A DNA stretch of 64,000 nt from Fulvivirga sediminis (GCF_016757215.1 NZ_JAESIY010000012.1:62001-126000); one strand, 5' to 3'; shown: positions 26,401 through 34,518, numbered from the stretch's first letter. Notes: generated from the letters alone by a model not told the origin. Program-made: numbers and translations.

Positions 26401-27077
26401 GTAAAATCTGTGCCTGTCCGCTCTTCCAGCAGGGCAAATATATTCTCTAGTTTGTCACTATAATCGAGGTGTTCTGCAGCCAACCTTTGATTAGTCATAG
26501 ATAATAAGATTTCGTCATACATATCTGCCGGAGCCACTATACTATCATACTCATTGGTGCTAATCACCGCTTGAGGCATATCGGGCTGCTGCGCAGTTTG
26601 TGGGTGTTGTACTATAATTGTTCCTCTGGCATCTCTAATGGCTTTTGCCCCTTTTGTCCCGTCGTCTCCAAAACCAGAAAGCACTACTCCTATGCTCCTA
26701 TCTCCATATTCTTTAGCCATGGAAAAAAAGCACTTATCAATAGATGGTGCAACTCTTCTAGGGCTTTTTAATAAATCTAGACATATCTGGCCTTTTTCAA
26801 CGAAAACATCACAATTATGTGGAGTAACATAAACCTTTCCTGCTCTGGGTACGGTACCATTTTCAACCTTAACCACTTCCCAGTGACTTTTCTTACTCAG
26901 CACTCCTGTGAGTTCACTGGGATAATCAGGGTTCAAATGCTGAATAACTAAAATGCAAAATTCCTTAACTCCCTCCTCTATTGGCAGATGCCCTAAAAAA
27001 TTTGACAATGCATCTATACCTCCAGCAGACGCTCCTATTCCTACTATAAATAATTCCTTTTTATTGACTTTAGTCAT
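23484..27077 (-). CDS. Second CheB-CheR-PAS-histidine kinase fusion
   Basis: 1197 residues from ATG 27077; a TTG at 27092 would add five residues. Same architecture as the kinase at 15545: CheB (about 5-190; Ser in GASAGG, His in IQHLNPDY, Asp in LSGFGDDG), CheR (about 205-470; GCATGEE, RNLLIYFN), PAS-like (about 500-615). Next are a NEELQ coiled coil (about 655-710), two PAS domains (about 728-845 and 850-968), HisKA with His in ASHELKTPL (about 986) and HATPase_c with NFLSNAVKFS, DQGIGI and GIGLGLY. The two genes are clearly paralogous. A stand-alone receiver gene lies divergently 211 bases away. All catalytic residues are present. The partner receptor or output is unknown. Confidence 0.96.
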   Translation of the reverse strand: MTKVNKKELFIVGIGASAGGIDALSNFLGHLPIEEGVKEFCILVIQHLNPDYPSELTGVLSKKSHWEVVKVENGTVPRAGKVYVTPHNCDVFVEKGQICLDLLKSPRRVAPSIDKCFFSMAKEYGDRSIGVVLSGFGDDGTKGAKAIRDARGTIIVQHPQTAQQPDMPQAVISTNEYDSIVAPADMYDEILLSMTNQRLAAEHLDYSDKLENIFALLEERTGTDFTKYKSTTIMRRLDKRVESLEMDNLAKYYDYLKETPDELEELFQTVLIGVTDFFRDEESFESLHAELKNQLVKVPINEAFRIWSVGCATGEEPYTIAILLHEILGEAIQKRKVQIFASDLDEKALAKARKGVYDASSLENMPAEIKEKYFEKTEKGYEVKKILKQMVLFSKHDITIDPPFVKLNCIVCRNLLIYFNNDLQKETLKIFHYSLKNDGLLFLGKSESVSVMQELFDKQDVKHKIFRRAVGNPLYPLLFSKFRGDIRGKKRPKDKPSNHLSLMNVAKETLFEYYENPLVIINEHAEIKQIRGSVRLYLEVSEGSMSANLLKMVNKEMVLELNALLTKVKKSKVTEASSIIKFHLFDQIHYVRIKILPLAGQNAPGYFMVIFEKINLQGIYKYMDRDVSPEDYNINKIDELEHELASAREHLQTLTEELESSNEELQSLNEELQSANEELKSSNEELETSNEELQSANEELSAANSELRISNDNLLDKERQLIHIKDELEHNQILYRAVTDNLPNGTIGILNRDFVMEFVGGQGLDLANLKSDDYVGKKHMFYNPDEGTKQKIWSVFRDTFNHGVQQQLTFKYNDLEYILTAIPLQKNGEVDKIMYLTQDITKIKRLSDRLQEFSERFKIIADLTPALIWLYDIDEKFNYFNKEWNSFTGAEDEELKGLGWLNFIKDENRGAYTSALRTALKNKKEYNVEYCLYNVKENGYRWVLDKGVPRFDANGKFLGFIGAAVDINDQKMVEKKKDEFLNVASHELKTPLTSVNAYVQLIEERFEEDNIEGDVKNYIKKASRSLVKLNQLISDLLDVSRLEADKVRIDFHRLNFDLLVRNTVDNFMPTTSHTIIVEGDTNKFIKGDEPRLEQVILNFLSNAVKFSPVDKEIKVSLNTDDKSVWLEVHDQGIGIDKNKMNKIFDRFYQVDEANHTGGIGLGLYISKEIIQRHWGEIYIDSEGVNKGTTIGFRLDTV
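24981..25127. repeat. Seven 21-base units encoding NEELQ heptads
   Basis: Seven tandem 21-base units, starting at 24981, 25002, 25023, 25044, 25065, 25086 and 25107, with wording like TTCTTCATTGGCTGA on the + strand. They encode the coiled-coil linker of the second CheB/CheR kinase, the same design as the six units in the paralogue. Confidence 0.85.
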
Positions 27078-27288
27078 AAATATTAGCTGCAATTTTAGGC
27101 AATACTATAACACATACCTTCCTATGTAGTTTAATTGAATAAATGATAGATTAAATATTTCTACACACTTTTCAATATTAGCTATTCCTTGAGACTTACT
27201 ACTAACGAGATAAAATTATTTATTAAATAACGACATACGTAGCACTATTATTGAATAAGTCTTTGAATAGTAAAGAGATGAAAAAAAA

Positions 27289-27651
27289 ATGAAAAAGAGA
27301 GTTTTAATTTGCGATAACGACCCTGATATTGTAGAACTTGTGAGTTTGATACTTAAAAGAAAGGGTTTTGATGTTTTTTCTTCAGATAATTGCAACAAAG
27401 TGAATCAGAAAATAGAGCAATATCACCCAGATCTTATCATAATGGATTTATGGATTCCTGATTTAGGTGGAGAAAAAGCCACAGAAATGTTGAAAAATTC
27501 CACCGATTATAAACACATTCCTGTCGTAATACTTTCCGCGAATAATGAAATTGCTAATATTGCCAAGCGCAGCGGTGCTGAAGATTACCTTGCTAAACCC
27601 TTTCATATAGAATCGCTGGTAAAGAAGGTAAATCGATATATTGCAGCTTAA
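27289..27651 (+). CDS. Single-domain response regulator
   Basis: 120 residues, receiver only. It has acidic LICDNDPD, the phospho-acceptor in LIIMDLWIPDLGGE, the switch Ser in LSANNE and Lys in AKPF. It is paralogous to the receiver at 15170. It is divergent from the CheB/CheR kinase (211 bases between starts), so it is probably its partner. Its stop codon TAA shares the TTAA sequence with the stop of the MCE-domain gene on the other strand. Confidence 0.92.
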   Translation: MKKRVLICDNDPDIVELVSLILKRKGFDVFSSDNCNKVNQKIEQYHPDLIIMDLWIPDLGGEKATEMLKNSTDYKHIPVVILSANNEIANIAKRSGAEDYLAKPFHIESLVKKVNRYIAA

Positions 27652-28628
27652 TCCTTTTTGTCGTTTTTATCCTTGTCTTTATCCTTTTTAGAGAATAGGT
27701 TAAGTAGCCAGCTGTCGTTGATGGTCTTCATTACTTCATCAAGATCATCTGTACCTTTTTTTACATTTATTATTGTTTGCTCAAGATCTTTCGCTACCGT
27801 GCTGTCATTAAGCAATTTATCAATAGCGCCTTTGCTGTTATTAAGCTTAGTCATAAAGTCTTTCAGCTCACGGCTGGCTTGCGCGATGCTTTCGCCAGCA
27901 AAGTAAACAGAATCTAGCGTATGATCAATTTGCTTGCCCCAAGTGCTATCAGAAAGTGCCCTAGCAATCAGGCCATCTCCGTGGTTTACTTGATAGGCCG
28001 CTTGTTCTACCTGCCGTGTAATTCCTGCGGCATGTCTTGAACTTTTTTCTAAAGAAGCTACCATTGATGTTACTCGATGTGCCATAGTTGTATCTGATAC
28101 TACCTTTCCTAGTAAGCCCTCTGCATTCTTTATCTGGTTACTAATAGCGAGCAAATTAGCTGTTAAATCTTGTGCATTATCTGAGGTTTGTTTAAAGGAA
28201 GCTACCACATCATCCAGGCTCACGGGTTCCTTACTTCTTAGCTTATCATCTTTAGCTATACTTTTTGCTTGAGCTGTACCTGCTGATATGCTTACTATTT
28301 TATTGCCCATAAGTCCATCAGAAACTATAGAGGCAAAGGCATCATTTTTAATAAACTGAGCAGATTCTTTATTGATAAGCAGTACTGCCCTTACAGTAGA
28401 GTCACTTACAATTTCTATGTCCTTTACGGTGCCGACTTTTATTCCTGAAAAGCGTACATTATTCCCAGGCTGCAGGCCACTAACGTTTTTAAAAGTAGCG
28501 GAAACGCGTACTTTATCACCAAAAAGCTGTTGCTGGCTGCCCAGAAAATAAACTACCCCTATAAAAAAAGCTATGCCTATAACTATAAATATGCCTAGCT
28601 TAACATCCTTTTTTATGTTCTTTTCCAT
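27648..28628 (-). CDS. mlaD: MCE-domain (MlaD-like) lipid-transport protein
   Basis: 326 residues. An N-terminal membrane segment (about 12-30) is followed by an MCE domain (about 38-118), with the motifs GLQPGNNVRFSGIKVGTVKDI and VSDGLMGNKIVSI. The rest is a long helical region typical of Bacteroidota MCE proteins, ending in a charged Lys/Asp tail. It works with the permease and ATPase upstream to move phospholipid or another hydrophobic molecule across the envelope. It is third in the operon, 15 bases after the ATPase, and overlaps the receiver gene at 27651 by four bases at the 3' ends. Confidence 0.9.
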   Translation of the reverse strand: MEKNIKKDVKLGIFIVIGIAFFIGVVYFLGSQQQLFGDKVRVSATFKNVSGLQPGNNVRFSGIKVGTVKDIEIVSDSTVRAVLLINKESAQFIKNDAFASIVSDGLMGNKIVSISAGTAQAKSIAKDDKLRSKEPVSLDDVVASFKQTSDNAQDLTANLLAISNQIKNAEGLLGKVVSDTTMAHRVTSMVASLEKSSRHAAGITRQVEQAAYQVNHGDGLIARALSDSTWGKQIDHTLDSVYFAGESIAQASRELKDFMTKLNNSKGAIDKLLNDSTVAKDLEQTIINVKKGTDDLDEVMKTINDSWLLNLFSKKDKDKDKNDKKD

Positions 28629-28643
28629 TTTTTTGGGTTCAAA

Positions 28644-29378
28644 TCATTCGAAAAAATTCTTCAACCAAGGGTCATCTTTGCTACTGAGATCATCATAAGA
28701 TCCTTCAAAGGCAAAAACGCCATCTTTAATTACTTTCATTCTGTTAGCCGTAATTTCTGCACACTTCATATCATGAGTGATAATAACTGATGACATCTTG
28801 TATTTATCCTGCATCTCTAATATGAGATGACTAATCTCCTTTGAAGTAGCCGGATCTAAACCCGTAGTAGGCTCATCATACAGCATTATTTGAGGCTGTA
28901 ATATAAGGGTTCTGGCCAGCGCTATTCGCTTATTCATACCTCCAGAGAGCTCAGCTGGCATCTTTTTTCTGGTATCTTCCAGCCCCACATTCTCCAGTGC
29001 TTCTTCTATCCTTTTTTCTATTTCATCATTGTCTGGCTTATTAGGCAGCCTCTCTAAAGGGAAACGCATATTCTCTTCTACCGTCATGGCATCGTATAAC
29101 GCCCCTCCCTGAAAAAGAAAACCAACCTTTCTTCGGTATTCATTAAGCTCATCATCCTTATGCAGTGATCTAATATCAGTACCCAGCACCTCAATATCAC
29201 CGTCATCTGGCTCTATTAGCTTTACAATACACTTAATAAGTACTGATTTACCAACACCACTTTTGCCCAGAACCACCAAGTTTTCACCTTTTTCAAGGTC
29301 AAAGTCTATCCCTTTAAGTATTTCATTACCGTCAAAACCCTTTTTTAAACCCGTTACTGATATTGCTTTTTCTTCCAT
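28644..29378 (-). CDS. mlaF: ABC transporter ATPase (MlaF-like)
   Basis: 244 residues. It has Walker A GKSGVGKS, signature LSGGMNKR, Walker B IMLYDEPTTGLDP and switch His in VIITHDM. The LSGGMNKR wording is typical of MlaF-type ATPases of lipid transporters. It starts 1 base after the permease gene, so translation is probably coupled. Confidence 0.93.
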   Translation of the reverse strand: MEEKAISVTGLKKGFDGNEILKGIDFDLEKGENLVVLGKSGVGKSVLIKCIVKLIEPDDGDIEVLGTDIRSLHKDDELNEYRRKVGFLFQGGALYDAMTVEENMRFPLERLPNKPDNDEIEKRIEEALENVGLEDTRKKMPAELSGGMNKRIALARTLILQPQIMLYDEPTTGLDPATSKEISHLILEMQDKYKMSSVIITHDMKCAEITANRMKVIKDGVFAFEGSYDDLSSKDDPWLKNFFE

Positions 29379-29379
29379 A

Positions 29380-30156
29380 TCAAATAAACAATTGAGTAAG
29401 CTGCACGGCCATCAGGTCTATCACAAAAATGAACATAGATGATATTACCACCGCCCTGTTAGCGGCATTTCCCACTCCTGTGGTGCCTTTTGAGGCATTT
29501 ACACCTTCATAGCATCCTATTATACCTATGGCAAAACCAAAGAAAAATGTTTTAGCCACGGCAGGCACAATATCACTGAAAACCAGCGCTCCTAAAGACT
29601 GATGGTAAAAAAGCTGCACGCTCACATCGCCTTCAAGATTAACGCCTACATAAGATCCTATTAAAGAAACGGCATCGGCATAAAACACCAGCACGGGCAC
29701 CATAAGTGATGTGGCAATTACCCTGGAAACCACCAAATAATTAAATGAATTAGCTCCTGACACCGTCATGGCATCTATCTGCTCTGTAACTTTCATTGAG
29801 CCTAGCTCTGCGCCTATTCCTGAGCCTACCTTACCCGCACAGACCAGCGCGGTGAGCACCGGACCTATTTCTCTGATAATAGAAATGGAAACCATGGCGG
29901 GTAGCCAGCTTTCTGCCCCAAACTGTTCCAGAGTGGGTTTTGTTTGAAGAGTCATTACCATACCGATTATAAACCCTGTGGTAGTGACTAAAAATAAAGA
30001 TTGGTATCCTAACTTATAGGATTGATTAATAATTTCTCTTATTTCTAGAGGACCCCTAAAAATTTGCCGGAAAAAGAGCGCCGAATAGCGCCCGATTCCG
30101 GCAATATTAATGAGGAATTTCTGTAAAGAATCAGGTAATGATTCTGTTATTTTCAT
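29380..30156 (-). CDS. mlaE: MlaE-type permease
   Basis: 258 residues with five or six membrane helices. It has the permease motif REIGPVLTALVCAGKVGSGI and the AELGSMKVTEQIDAM EQ loop that docks on the ATPase. It forms an ABC lipid transporter with MlaF and MlaD. It follows the superoxide dismutase gene by nine bases. No MlaB or MlaC gene is in the window. Confidence 0.93.
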   Translation of the reverse strand: MKITESLPDSLQKFLINIAGIGRYSALFFRQIFRGPLEIREIINQSYKLGYQSLFLVTTTGFIIGMVMTLQTKPTLEQFGAESWLPAMVSISIIREIGPVLTALVCAGKVGSGIGAELGSMKVTEQIDAMTVSGANSFNYLVVSRVIATSLMVPVLVFYADAVSLIGSYVGVNLEGDVSVQLFYHQSLGALVFSDIVPAVAKTFFFGFAIGIIGCYEGVNASKGTTGVGNAANRAVVISSMFIFVIDLMAVQLTQLFI

Positions 30157-30165
30157 TTTTAGTAA

Positions 30166-30771
30166 TTAGTCGGCATTAATTACACCACAACCGATCCTTG
30201 CTCCGGCAGCACCTGAAGGCTGAGAAGTGAAATCATCTGCGCCTGCATGTATGATCACAGCCTTTCCTACTACGTTAGAATCTATTTCTCCGCCTATGGT
30301 CCAGTCTTCAGCTACAATGGATAAAGAACCTTTTCCATCTTCTCCTACTGTCATGTTTCCAATATCACCTTTATGGAATGTTTCAGAACCTCTTTTTCCG
30401 TGATCTACTCCTGTAGGGTTCCAGTGGCCTCCGGCAGATTTACCATCCGCAGCACTACAATCACCTTTTTCGTGAATATGCACTGCATGCTCTCCAGGCT
30501 CCGCATTTTCTACGTTTATTTCAAATGCAATACCATCAGGAGTTTCCGTGAAAGTAGCTGTTCCTGTTATTTCACTGTCAGACTTAGCTTCAATCATTGC
30601 TGTAGCTGCTTTCATCTCTACATCTTCAGTAACCGTTTCTGTCATGCCCGTGTCTTCCTTTTCCTCCATGGAATCCATATTGCCACTGTCTTTGTCTTTA
30701 CTTCCTGGGCTACAAGCTATTACTGAAACTGCTATACCTGTAGCTAAAAAAAAGCTTCTTAATTTTCTCAT
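30166..30771 (-). CDS. sodC: Periplasmic Cu/Zn superoxide dismutase, lipoprotein
   Basis: 201 residues. The signal ends in a lipobox (VSVIAC), so it is probably a lipoprotein. Its ligands are all visible: HVHIHEKGDC (copper His pair and first Cys), GGHWNP (bridging His), VDHGK and TFHKGD (zinc His, His and Asp), IIHAGADD (copper His) and IGCGV (second Cys). The 40 residues before the domain are a charged linker. It removes superoxide outside the cytoplasm. It is the first gene of an operon with mlaE-mlaF-mlaD (9-base gap), which is unusual. Confidence 0.93.
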   Translation of the reverse strand: MRKLRSFFLATGIAVSVIACSPGSKDKDSGNMDSMEEKEDTGMTETVTEDVEMKAATAMIEAKSDSEITGTATFTETPDGIAFEINVENAEPGEHAVHIHEKGDCSAADGKSAGGHWNPTGVDHGKRGSETFHKGDIGNMTVGEDGKGSLSIVAEDWTIGGEIDSNVVGKAVIIHAGADDFTSQPSGAAGARIGCGVINAD

Positions 30772-30993
30772 AGTAATTCTCTTTTAGTTGGTTATTTTTT
30801 TACTGATTACTCAAGTAGCTCCCTTCTTATTTTTCTGCTACTGAGTAATACCTAAGAAATGCGCTCACCCCTGCTATTGTTATAGTATAGCTCCATTTTT
30901 TTGATTTATCAGCACCAATAAGAGCAGTTAGTAACTAAAGCATTTTCTATTCTCAATAAAAACAGACTACTTTGCGTTTTCAGCTAAAGACTT

Positions 30994-31305
30994 TTGAAAA
31001 GACTCATTTACATATCAGTAATTATTTTCATGCTGCTTATAGCATGCAACAGCACCAAGTATACCACGGTGAAGCATGTAAAGCCAGTGAACAGAAATCG
31101 GTTTTTTGATAGAAAAGGTGATAAAAAGAAAAAGAGAGTAAAATATGTAAAAGTAAAAATCCTAAAAAAGTCACCTACCGTAAAACCTAAAAAGCCTAAA
31201 CCTCCCAAAAAGAAAAAGCAGAAAAACACAGAAGAATTAGCACCATCAGATTCTACAAAACTTGAGTCTATACCCAATGAACCAGACAGCACAGGAATAC
31301 ATTAA
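30994..31305 (+). CDS. Small basic lipoprotein with TTG start
   Basis: 103 residues. The start codon is TTG 30994: no ATG gives a signal peptide, while TTG gives MKRLIYISVIIFMLLIAC, a good lipoprotein signal with lipobox LIAC. The mature part is Lys/Pro-rich (VKPKKPKPPKKKKQK) with an acidic tail, and probably unstructured. Its last codons overlap the start of the next gene (ATG 31277) by 29 bases in another frame. The function is unknown; the basic region could bind anionic polymers. Confidence 0.65.
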   Translation: MKRLIYISVIIFMLLIACNSTKYTTVKHVKPVNRNRFFDRKGDKKKKRVKYVKVKILKKSPTVKPKKPKPPKKKKQKNTEELAPSDSTKLESIPNEPDSTGIH

Positions 31306-32026
31306 TGAAGGAGTAATGCACTCCAAGAAAAATGACTTTGCTACAGCCATTGAAAAATACAGCCATGCTTTAAGCATTGATCCTGCAAACGCTGAGGCCT
31401 TATATAACCGAGCCAAATGCTATGTAAAACTGCAGCAGGTTGAAAAGGCCCTTCAAGACTTTGATACGCTTATAGATAACCATAAGGAAGTTGCTTTTTA
31501 TTATAGCGAACGTGCGGTGGTAAGGCACTTAAATAAGCAAAACGACAAAGCCATGGAGGATCTGGATAGAGCTGTAGAACTTGAGCCAGATAAGCCTTTC
31601 CGGTACTCTAGCCGTGCATTCATAAAAGAAAAAATGGGCAACTTAAAAGGGGCTTTAGAAGATTATGAAAAAACCATAAGTCTAGACCCTGAAGATGCTA
31701 TTGCGTTTAACAATAAGGGCCTGGTAGAAGAGCAACTCGGCTATATGGAGCAATCAAAGAAGAGTTTTCACAAGGCCGATTCACTAGATCCTAAAAAAAC
31801 ATCCGAAAAGCAAACTTCAATACCCGAGCCACGCCAAGAACCTGCTTCAAAAGTAAATATTGAGCAAAAGCAAAAAACTACTTCTATTGAAGTTATAAAA
31901 GGAGAAGAACCAAAGTTGACGGTAAAAGGCTATCTTCATCAGGTTAAAAAATTAATTAGTGACAAAGAAGAACGAAAACAGTTTAAACAGTTTATTAAAA
32001 ATACATTAACAGGAAAAAAAGATTAA
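31277..32026 (+). CDS. TPR-repeat protein
   Basis: 249 residues from ATG 31277; a TTG at 31262 gives an extra five residues. TPR repeats run from about 1 to 170 (NDFATAIEKYSHALSIDP, VEKALQDFDTL, DKAMEDLDRAVELEP, LKGALEDYEKTISLDP). The rest is low-complexity Lys/Glu/Gln-rich, with a helical end (KQFKQFIKNTLTGKK). There is no signal peptide. It overlaps the lipoprotein gene by 29 bases, implying translational coupling. It converges with the TetR gene, sharing TTAA as stop codons. Confidence 0.82.
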   Translation: MNQTAQEYINEGVMHSKKNDFATAIEKYSHALSIDPANAEALYNRAKCYVKLQQVEKALQDFDTLIDNHKEVAFYYSERAVVRHLNKQNDKAMEDLDRAVELEPDKPFRYSSRAFIKEKMGNLKGALEDYEKTISLDPEDAIAFNNKGLVEEQLGYMEQSKKSFHKADSLDPKKTSEKQTSIPEPRQEPASKVNIEQKQKTTSIEVIKGEEPKLTVKGYLHQVKKLISDKEERKQFKQFIKNTLTGKKD

Positions 32027-32658
32027 TTCAACCCCCTAAGAACAGTATCAATATTCTTTCTAAAAAACATCTTTAAAGGCTTTATCTGCGCCATATGTGA
32101 TCGTACTATAGAGCCATAAAGTATGGATACAAACAAATTAGCCAACTCGGTAGTATCACTCATGGCGGTTATTTCTTTATGAAAGATAGCTTCCAATACA
32201 AACTTCTCCATCATCTGAGGTATTGATAAAATCTCTATCTTACTCAGGCTTTCTTCATTAGGATAAAGCAATTGACGCTCTACAGCCCGCAAAGGAAACG
32301 GTGATGGAGGTCGGTTCAGGCCCATATAATAGCTGATCAAACTTAAGATTAAGCCTGGGTTCCTGTCTATAGTATCTGCCATCTGATCAAAAAGAAAATA
32401 AACAGCTTCTAGCCCCTCTTTAGGTGAATGATGTAAGTCTACAGCTCTTTCAAGACACCATATTCTTAAGTAGTATAGTAACACATCGTCCTTCTGAGGG
32501 AAATACTTAAAAAATGTCACCTTAGATACACCCGCTTTTTCACAGATGTCATCAACATACAATTCGGCAAATGAGCCTTTGCCTACAAGCTGCTTAGAAG
32601 CTATTAAAATATCTAATTTTATTTTGGCGGATTTACGCTCTCTTAGACCTACTCCCAT
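32023..32658 (-). CDS. TetR-family transcriptional regulator
   Basis: 211 residues. The N-terminal HTH is visible (ELYVDDICEKAGVSKVTFFKYFPQKDDVL), followed by a helical ligand-binding domain. It is divergent from the gamma-glutamyltransferase gene (109 bases between starts), which makes that gene a candidate target. Its end overlaps the TPR gene by four bases. The ligand is unknown. Confidence 0.9.
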   Translation of the reverse strand: MGVGLRERKSAKIKLDILIASKQLVGKGSFAELYVDDICEKAGVSKVTFFKYFPQKDDVLLYYLRIWCLERAVDLHHSPKEGLEAVYFLFDQMADTIDRNPGLILSLISYYMGLNRPPSPFPLRAVERQLLYPNEESLSKIEILSIPQMMEKFVLEAIFHKEITAMSDTTELANLFVSILYGSIVRSHMAQIKPLKMFFRKNIDTVLRGLN

Positions 32659-32767
32659 AAAAATTTAATTGCAGAACAATATAAACGTTATTCTTCACAA
32701 ATCGCATCTAATTCTATAAATTTCACTATTAAAGTCCGATATTAGAAGAATTTCTATCCTAAATGAT

Positions 32768-34342
32768 ATGCATTCTAGAATTTACGGCTTTCTCCTTATA
32801 ATAATTGCCATAAGCTGTAACCCTCCTGAAGCTTCAGAGTCGTTACAAGTACAAGGAACCATAGCCGACAGTGCCATGGTGGTATCAGCACATCCGCTGG
32901 CTACGGAAGTTGGTTTAAAGATCTTACATAAAGGAGGTAACGCTGTAGATGCCGCCATTGCTGTACAATTTGCTTTAGCAGTAGTATACCCTGTCGCAGG
33001 AAATATTGGCGGTGGTGGCTTTATGATTTACCGAGATAAAGATGGAAATACTGATGCTCTGGATTTTAGAGAAGCTGCTCCTTTAGCGGCACATAGAGAT
33101 ATGTATCTGGATAAAAACGGAGACGTAATAGAAAACTTAAGTACACTAGGGCACCTGGCAGCAGGCATACCGGGCACAGTAGATGGTATGGTGGAAGCCC
33201 ACAAAAAATATGGCTCCATGCCTTGGGAAGAACTAGTACAACCAGCTATTGACCTGGCAAGCAAAGGTTTTACACTCACTAAAAATGAAGCAGAAGGCCT
33301 GAATGAAAATTACACTGACTTCTTGGCCTATAATACCACGGCTGATCAGGAGTGGATTACTGATCAATGGAAGGAAGGAGATTCGATACAATGGCCAGAC
33401 CTGGCTAAGACCCTTACCTTGATTCGGGATAACCAAAGAGAGGGATTTTATGCAGGAGAAACAGCCCAACTGTTAATAGCAGAAATGCATAGAGGTAAAG
33501 GCATTATTACTTTTGAAGACCTGGAAAATTACCATGCCTCATGGAGAACACCAGTAATAGGCCAATACAAGAAATATAAAGTAATTTCTATGCCTCCTCC
33601 CTCCAGTGGCGGCATAGCTCTGATGCAACTACTGTATATGATGGAAGATTACCCTTTAAAAGAATGGGGGTTTCATAGCCCTAAATCGATCCATTATATG
33701 GCTGAAGCCAAAAAAAGAGTGTATGCCGACCGTGCTACACACCTCGGTGATCCGAATTTTCATCTGGTTCCACAAAAGGAATTACTGAATAAAAAGTATC
33801 TAAAAACCAGAATGAAATCTGTGAACGATAACAAAAGCACTCCTAGTGACTCTATTAGCTCCGGTTTATTTACTCCTTATGAAAGTGAGGAAACTACTCA
33901 TTATTCTATAGTAGACGCACAAGGCAATGCCGTTTCCATAACTACTACTCTCAACGGAAGCTATGGCTCAAAAGTAAGAGTGGCCGGTGCTGGTTTCTTT
34001 TTAAATAATGAAATGGATGACTTTAGCATTAAACCTGGCACCCCTAATATGTACGGTCTGGTAGGTGGAGAAGCTAACGCGATAGCACCTTTCAAACGCA
34101 TGCTTAGCTCCATGACACCTACTATTTTAGAGAAAGATAATGAACTGTTTATGGTAGTAGGTACTCCCGGAGGAAGCACCATTATCACATCTGTTTTTCA
34201 GGCTATCATCAATGTTACAGAGCATGACATGAGCATGCAGGGTGCTGTAAATGCTGGTCGCTTTCATGATCAATGGAGACCTGACTTGCTATTTATTGAA
34301 AGAAATGCTGTAGATAAAAATGCCATTGAAAACTTGAATTAA
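32768..34342 (+). CDS. ggt: Gamma-glutamyltransferase, truncated by a frameshift
   Basis: 524 residues as read, preceded by a lipoprotein-like signal (IAISC). The family's catalytic Thr is in [10 protein letters not shown] near residue 376, preceding [13 protein letters not shown], and the substrate motifs [14 protein letters not shown] and [14 protein letters not shown] are present. It should cleave the gamma-glutamyl bond of glutathione or related peptides in the periplasm. The frame ends early at TAA 34340. The remaining C-terminal 40 or so residues of the family continue in another frame to 34464. Adding one G between 34336 and 34337 would read [21 protein letters not shown] and restore the full length. 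The loss removes the final strands of the small subunit. Either the gene is inactive or the base is a sequencing error. Confidence 0.9.
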   Translation: MHSRIYGFLLIIIAISCNPPEASESLQVQGTIADSAMVVSAHPLATEVGLKILHKGGNAVDAAIAVQFALAVVYPVAGNIGGGGFMIYRDKDGNTDALDFREAAPLAAHRDMYLDKNGDVIENLSTLGHLAAGIPGTVDGMVEAHKKYGSMPWEELVQPAIDLASKGFTLTKNEAEGLNENYTDFLAYNTTADQEWITDQWKEGDSIQWPDLAKTLTLIRDNQREGFYAGETAQLLIAEMHRGKGIITFEDLENYHASWRTPVIGQYKKYKVISMPPPSSGGIALMQLLYMMEDYPLKEWGFHSPKSIHYMAEAKKRVYADRATHLGDPNFHLVPQKELLNKKYLKTRMKSVNDNKSTPSDSISSGLFTPYESEETTHYSIVDAQGNAVSITTTLNGSYGSKVRVAGAGFFLNNEMDDFSIKPGTPNMYGLVGGEANAIAPFKRMLSSMTPTILEKDNELFMVVGTPGGSTIITSVFQAIINVTEHDMSMQGAVNAGRFHDQWRPDLLFIERNAVDKNAIENLN

Positions 34343-34464
34343 TGGGTTACAGTGTAGATGAAAGGAACTCCATAGGCAGAGTTGATGCGATTTTGGTATT
34401 ACCCAACGGGAAACTGGAAGGTGCCGCAGACCCTCGTGGAGATGATGAAGCTATGGGGTATTAA
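34330..34464 (+). pseudogene. Out-of-frame C-terminal tail of the gamma-glutamyltransferase
   Basis: The frame two bases ahead of the main gene encodes [20 protein letters not shown], then [18 protein letters not shown], before TAA 34462. This is the family's normal ending (IGRVDAILV... [10 protein letters not shown]). It is not preceded by its own start and should be joined to the main frame. It shows that a single base was lost near 34336, recently or in sequencing, since no further decay is visible. Confidence 0.85.
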
Positions 34465-34484
34465 TACCTATAATTAGGCTGTTA

Positions 34485-34518
34485 TTGCTAGGCGGTTTAA
34501 GTGATAATTCTAAATTTG
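34485..34518 (+). promoter_or_regulatory. Candidate Bacteroidota promoter
   Basis: TTG at 34485-34487 and TAAATTTG at 34511-34518 match the -33 TTG and -7 TAnnTTTG elements, with 23 bases between them, inside the usual 17-23 range. The downstream ATG is at 34555. This is the best-spaced promoter in the window. Confidence 0.5.

Noticed and set aside
30373-30787. Two overlapping open frames on the + strand
   Set aside because: They are antisense to sodC, which has all metal ligands in its own frame.
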